Source: Bacteroidota bacterium (GTDB lineage Bacteria; Bacteroidota; Bacteroidia; Flavobacteriales; Weeksellaceae). Taken from it: 8,671 bases of DNA. The notes below the pieces were generated by a model. The model ran no database searches. It had not been told where the DNA came from and was given only the letters and a program-made list of their open reading frames with translations. Below, piece after piece: positions 6,155 to 8,671 of this stretch (positions are counted from its first letter, which is position 1; each line of letters opens with the position of its first letter). Position numbers and translations under genes: made by a program. The stretch is from positions 1 through 8,671 of the forward strand of contig JAEWOR010000059.1 in NCBI GenBank assembly GCA_023399595.1, written 5' to 3'.

Positions 6155-6191
6155 AAAAAAGAAAAGGAGATGTTTAATATATCTCCTTTTC
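6155..6191 (-). terminator. terminator-like hairpin after the first leftward gene
   Basis: A perfect 11-base-pair stem, gaaaaggagat (6161-6171) with atctccttttc (6181-6191), has a 9-base loop. Read leftwards it is followed by six T residues (6160-6155). That is the form of an intrinsic terminator, 28 bases past the stop of the 194-residue gene. Only 22 bases separate the T-run from the next start codon, so it may act as a partial stop that lowers expression of the surface-protein operon. Confidence 0.75.
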
Positions 6192-6219
6192 CAAGAGTTG
6201 ATATATGATGAATTTGTGT

Positions 6220-6804
6220 TTAAGTAGCAGGAGGAGGACGTATAAAGAATGAAAAATCAGATGCCGTTTTTAATATGATATTATTATTAAAGGTTCTGAC
6301 GAAGTATTTGTCGTGAACGGGAATATTGCTTCCGAAAAAATCTCTTGTTAAATGTACTATAAACTTATTTCCATTAGAGAAAGAAGCAATTATCGAAGTT
6401 TGAAATTTGGTAAAAAAAGTTTGATTTTGGTTTTCATTTTTTGAATAAAAATATTTCTTGGTATTAGTTTCCTTTTTTACAGAATATAGAATTCTTTGTT
6501 TAGCTTTACTCTTTTTGCTTGAGGTTATCTGATTTTTTGACGAGGGGTTCTTTATATAAGCAATTTGTATATCATAAGATTGCTGTAAGTTTGTAATGAT
6601 TGTACCTTTTACTACATATACATGAGTTTCTGAAACTACTTTTTGGTTTTGAGAAACTAAAGTGTTTTCTGAAATGAATAAAGAAGCACTGTCTTTACTG
6701 TAAATTTGAGCTGATGCGGAGAAAGGAAAAAAAAGACATAAAAGCAGAGGAATGAAAAGATATATCTTTCCCTGTTTGCTTTTTATGTCTTCTATTTTCA
6801 TCAT
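6220..6804 (-). CDS. small secreted protein ending RPPPAT, first gene under the switch
   Basis: This 194-residue protein has a signal peptide: a basic N-terminus, hydrophobic core IYLFIPLLLCLFFPF (14-28) and likely cleavage after SASA at residue 32. The mature part contains a Ser/Lys/Asn-rich segment (about 88-125), which looks basic and flexible, then beta-like stretches and the C-terminus RPPPAT. I remember similar secreted flavobacterial proteins with an RPPP ending but know no function for them. Two ATG codons stand in tandem at 6804 and 6801; either could be used. The start is only 10 bases from the left inverted repeat of the switch. Its promoter must therefore lie inside the invertible segment or beyond it, making it the most direct target of inversion. 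A terminator-like hairpin follows. Confidence 0.7.
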   Translation of the reverse strand: MMKIEDIKSKQGKIYLFIPLLLCLFFPFSASAQIYSKDSASLFISENTLVSQNQKVVSETHVYVVKGTIITNLQQSYDIQIAYIKNPSSKNQITSSKKSKAKQRILYSVKKETNTKKYFYSKNENQNQTFFTKFQTSIIASFSNGNKFIVHLTRDFFGSNIPVHDKYFVRTFNNNIILKTASDFSFFIRPPPAT

Positions 6805-6814
6805 TTGTCTTTTG

Positions 6815-6834
6815 AAGTAGTCCTACTTAGACTA
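6815..6834 (+). repeat. left inverted repeat of the invertible segment
   Basis: The sequence aagtagtcctacttagacta is an exact reverse complement of 7024-7043. Inside it, TAGTC and GACTA (6818-6822 and 6830-6834) form an inverted pair around a 7-base centre. That is the architecture of a tyrosine-recombinase crossover site. It ends 10 bases from the leftward gene's start codon. Confidence 0.85.
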
Positions 6835-6905
6835 TTTTGTAACCTAATGATTTATTAATCTGTGTTTTTCTAAATCAAATATGGGAATATGATGTCTTTT
6901 CGAGA

Positions 6906-6913
6906 CAAAACTA
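6906..6913 (-). promoter_or_regulatory. leftward -7 box inside the invertible segment
   Basis: The leftward strand reads TAGTTTTG, a full match to TAnnTTTG, about 100 bases upstream of the 194-residue gene. No good TTTG is seen about 20 bases further upstream; only a CTTTC-like word is present. A second near-match, CATATTTG, lies at 6876-6883 with a TTTG 22 bases upstream (6906-6909). A weak leftward promoter may therefore exist in the present orientation, so OFF need not be fully off. Confidence 0.35.
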
Positions 6914-6981
6914 TTTTCGAAAAGCTAGAGAGAAAGATTTTACTTTAATTTATAGAGACTTAATTTGTAGTTATTTACAGA

Positions 6982-7013
6982 TTTGTTACTTCAAGAGTTT
7001 TTATTTACATTTG
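6982..7013 (+). promoter_or_regulatory. rightward promoter inside the invertible segment
   Basis: TTTG (6982-6985) and TACATTTG (7006-7013) are separated by 20 bases and match both elements of the Bacteroidota promoter, TTTG and TAnnTTTG. Transcription would start just before the right inverted repeat and read into the recombinase gene at 7090. After inversion it would read through the left repeat into the leftward secreted-protein gene with a leader of about 35 bases. Confidence 0.7.
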
Positions 7014-7023
7014 CAAACAGAAG

Positions 7024-7043
7024 TAGTCTAAGTAGGACTACTT
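7024..7043 (-). repeat. right inverted repeat of the invertible segment
   Basis: The sequence tagtctaagtaggactactt is the exact reverse complement of 6815-6834. It has the same internal TAGTC-N7-GACTA structure. It lies 46 bases before the recombinase start codon, so the recombinase gene stays outside the segment and is not disrupted by inversion. Confidence 0.85.
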
Positions 7044-7056
7044 TTATTATGTTAAA

Positions 7057-7089
7057 TTCGTTGAACATTAACCATTTAAAATCAACGAA
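7057..7089 (+). promoter_or_regulatory. hairpin abutting the recombinase start codon
   Basis: An 8-base inverted repeat, ttcgttga (7057-7064) and tcaacgaa (7082-7089), has a 17-base loop and ends exactly at the ATG. It could hold the initiation region in an RNA stem and limit recombinase translation, or be a protein-binding operator. No Shine-Dalgarno sequence is visible, which is usual in this phylum. Confidence 0.3.
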
Positions 7090-8328
7090 ATGACATTCGA
7101 GTTCTTTTTACCAGAAAATGGTACACAAAAAAATATTCATCTGAAACTTACCGATACGCTTCACAATAAAATGTATACTTTTCGTACACATTTAAGGATT
7201 TCGGCGAATGACTGGGACAAAGAAAAACAGCGTCCTACAAACATATATCTGAAAAAGAATAAAAAACTAAATGCTAAACTGGATAATGTAAAAAAAGAAC
7301 TTGCGGAACATATTCGTGAAAAGCGTACCGAGAAAAAGCAAATCAGGCAAAGAATAATGTCAAAGGAAATTAAAGAGATTTGTTCTGGTAATAAAACTAC
7401 ACTTCCAGAAAACTCGCTTTTACACTATATGCAATGGTATATCACCACAAAAAAAGAAATCATCTGCAATTCCACTTACAAAAGGTATAAAGTTTTTTAC
7501 CATTTATTGGAACGTTTTGAAGGTTTTTTATGCAAGAAGCTTTACATTGAAGAAGTAAATTCTGATTTCATTCGGGATTTTATGGTTTTTGGAAAAGAGG
7601 AAGAATACAGTGAAAATACAATCTATCGAACCATTCATTTTGTAAAAACTATTCTCAATTTTGCTGAACGAAAAGGAATCCGAACTTGTGTAAGAGAATT
7701 GGAACTTCGCAGGGAAAAGCAAAACAAACATATTGTAACACTTACCGAAATCGAAATCGCAAAAATTGTACAAACCGATGTTCCGCAAGAATTACAGACC
7801 GCAAAAGACTGGCTTTTGATTAGTTGCTATACAGGACAACGTTTTTCTGATTTTATACATTTTGACATCCAAAAATTAAATTCGATAAAAGGTAAATCTT
7901 GCCTATTTTTTGTGCAACAGAAAACAAAAAAAGAAATGGTTTTGCCTTTGCATCCAAAAGTATTGGAACTGATTAATCAGAATGGTGAAAGTTTTCCGCC
8001 ATGTTTAGACAACCACCTATACAATGAACAGTTAAAACAAATCGGGCAATATGCTGGTATTAATGAAATAATAAAGGCAAGAAAACGCATTGGTTTTAGA
8101 ACCAAAGATGTTGAAGTTCAGAAATGTGAAGTATTGACCAGTCACATTGGACGAAGAAGTTTTGCAACCAACTTTTATGGAAAAATTCCAACTCCTTTAT
8201 TAATGGAAGCTACTGGACATAGTACAGAACAGATGTTTTTACGGTACATTAATCCTAATAATGATGAGCGGATTCTTGCTTTGGGAAATTATTTTGAGAG
8301 GGTGTATGAGGAAAGGGTGGCAGTGTGA
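7090..8328 (+). CDS. tyrosine site-specific recombinase, probable inverter of the adjacent promoter
   Basis: This 412-residue protein has the usual Bacteroidota integrase layout: an arm-type DNA-binding domain (about 1-95), a SAM-like core-binding domain (about 108-200) and a catalytic domain (about 213-405). The catalytic residues are all visible: R251 in TGQRFSDF, K278/K280 in QQKTKKE, H352 and R355 in TSHIGRRSFATN, H377 in TGHST and the nucleophile Y386 in LRYI. The enzyme should therefore be active. It lacks the extra features I would expect of an integron IntI, and it belongs with the recombinases of conjugative elements and inversion switches. It starts 46 bases after the right inverted repeat and is read by the promoter inside the segment. 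This position suggests it acts on the flanking repeats. It could alternatively mobilise a larger element. Confidence 0.9.
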   Translation: MTFEFFLPENGTQKNIHLKLTDTLHNKMYTFRTHLRISANDWDKEKQRPTNIYLKKNKKLNAKLDNVKKELAEHIREKRTEKKQIRQRIMSKEIKEICSGNKTTLPENSLLHYMQWYITTKKEIICNSTYKRYKVFYHLLERFEGFLCKKLYIEEVNSDFIRDFMVFGKEEEYSENTIYRTIHFVKTILNFAERKGIRTCVRELELRREKQNKHIVTLTEIEIAKIVQTDVPQELQTAKDWLLISCYTGQRFSDFIHFDIQKLNSIKGKSCLFFVQQKTKKEMVLPLHPKVLELINQNGESFPPCLDNHLYNEQLKQIGQYAGINEIIKARKRIGFRTKDVEVQKCEVLTSHIGRRSFATNFYGKIPTPLLMEATGHSTEQMFLRYINPNNDERILALGNYFERVYEERVAV

Positions 8329-8540
8329 GGAATCTGAATTGTGAATTTTTAATTCTTTTATGTGAGAAGTAGAAAAGCGGTGAAAAATCAGCTCTTTTGC
8401 AAATGTGCTGATGTGCGTTGGCAAAAAAGGTGCTGGAAAAAAGAATAAATTTTGTGTTGGGAAATGGTTTGGTTTCATCGTTTAAATATTTAGTGTTTTT
8501 TGTTTGTGTTCGTTTTTATGAGCAATCTTGAAATCGCATT
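8329..8540. other. intergenic stretch after the recombinase, no gene seen
   Basis: No credible gene is seen on either strand. A weak A/T-only hairpin (gaatt at 8343-8347 with aattc at 8351-8355, then TTTTA) may help end the recombinase transcript. Words shared with 2354-2450 (agctcttttg, gcaaatgtgct, and an inverted A/T-rich 16-mer) hint that the two ends of the large unit have related edges. The stretch ends with gcattgc, which leads into the third hairpin repeat. Confidence 0.4.
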
Positions 8541-8671
8541 GCATATAACGTCCGGCGGCTTTGCGAAGTGCGGAAAATCGAAGCTGAAATCTTCAACTTT
8601 TACAAATCGTAGCAAAACCACTTTTGTTTTGACTAATTTACAAAAATTGTCTAAAACAAAATGGATTTTGC
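8541..8671 (-). repeat. attC-like hairpin repeat, copy 3 (right arm cut by window end)
   Basis: The copy begins GCATATAAC (8541-8549), followed by the arm ttgcgaagtgcgg (8561-8573), which is shared with the left arms of copies 1 and 2. The last bases, attttgc (8665-8671), can pair with gcgaagt (8563-8569), so the right arm appears to start just as the window ends. The middle resembles the other copies only loosely. The box GCATATAAC is the exact reverse complement of GTTATATGC at 2298-2306, which marks the other end of the large unit. Confidence 0.55.

Larger units (their letters stand above)
6815..7043. promoter_or_regulatory. putative invertible promoter segment (phase switch)
   Basis: This is a 229-base segment with perfect 20-base inverted repeats at its ends and 189 bases between them. 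It lies in the intergenic region between a leftward secreted-protein gene and a rightward tyrosine recombinase. It contains a promoter with both Bacteroidota boxes pointing right and a -7 box pointing left, plus short inverted words around ttttcga (6896-6903 with 6917-6924). Inversion would exchange which gene the stronger promoter reads. Invertible promoters with linked tyrosine or serine recombinases are established in Bacteroidota, for example at Bacteroides surface polysaccharide loci. Here the inversion itself is inferred. Confidence 0.75.

Noticed and set aside
7090..8328. Recombinase as an integron integrase (IntI)
   Set aside because: It has the Bacteroidota arm-domain integrase layout, and I see no IntI-specific features. 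Its position next to the 20-base inverted repeats fits an inverter better.
2354..8452. 16-base inverted match (aaatttattctttttt against 8437-8452) as terminal repeats of a transposon
   Set aside because: It is A/T-rich low-complexity sequence, not at the unit edges, with no target-site duplication seen and no transposase in the window.
8239..8478. Leftward open frame of 79 codons
   Set aside because: It overlaps the conserved catalytic end of the recombinase, including the strand of Y386, and has no recognisable domain.
1..8671. CRISPR array, tRNA or rRNA genes
   Set aside because: No regularly spaced identical repeats with unique spacers and no tRNA or rRNA signature words were found. The only tandem array has no spacers.

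Overview
The window is AT-rich and reads as a member of the Bacteroidota, most likely class Flavobacteriia and probably a Chryseobacterium/Elizabethkingia-type organism. This rests on codon and base composition, on promoter boxes of the Bacteroidota TAnnTTTG form, on secreted proteins that begin their mature part with QVGINT, and on small HTH and helical proteins that I recognise from memory as recurring in that group. No rRNA or tRNA gene and no housekeeping gene is visible, so this looks like accessory DNA.

Layout. Three copies of a roughly 190-base hairpin-forming repeat (1-191, 2109-2306, and 8541 running off the end) divide the window into two units. The long arms of the first two copies covary. 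The short boundary motif at one end of each unit matches, in reverse complement, the motif at its other end. Both are properties of integron attC sites and cassettes, although no IntI-type integrase is visible. The small unit (about 184-2117) is one tight leftward operon of three genes: a duplicated zinc-ribbon protein, a protein resembling the uracil-DNA-glycosylase fold, and a WG-repeat protein. Read leftwards it has the classic cassette order: promoter, genes, then hairpin site immediately after the last stop.

The large unit (about 2299-8549) is built around an apparent DNA inversion switch. A segment of 229 bases (6815-7043) is bounded by perfect 20-base inverted repeats. It lies between a leftward secreted-protein gene, whose start codon is only 10 bases from the left repeat, and a rightward tyrosine recombinase gene (7090-8328) with all catalytic residues. 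Inside is a good Bacteroidota promoter that points at the recombinase in the present orientation. Inversion would point it at the leftward genes. A second, weaker leftward promoter box is also present.

The leftward genes are, in order: a 194-residue secreted protein ending RPPPAT; a terminator-like hairpin; two related secreted QVGINT proteins; an HTH protein with a TTG start; a 95-residue unknown overlapping it; a second HTH protein; and a 242-residue helical protein made of two similar halves. A strong hairpin at 2726-2760 ends the operon. Beyond it lies an array of eleven 21-base tandem units that is open on one strand and nearly open on the other. The working picture is a phase-variable surface-protein locus with its own recombinase, carried between attC-like hairpins. 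The inversion and the cassette mobility are both inferred from sequence and untested.
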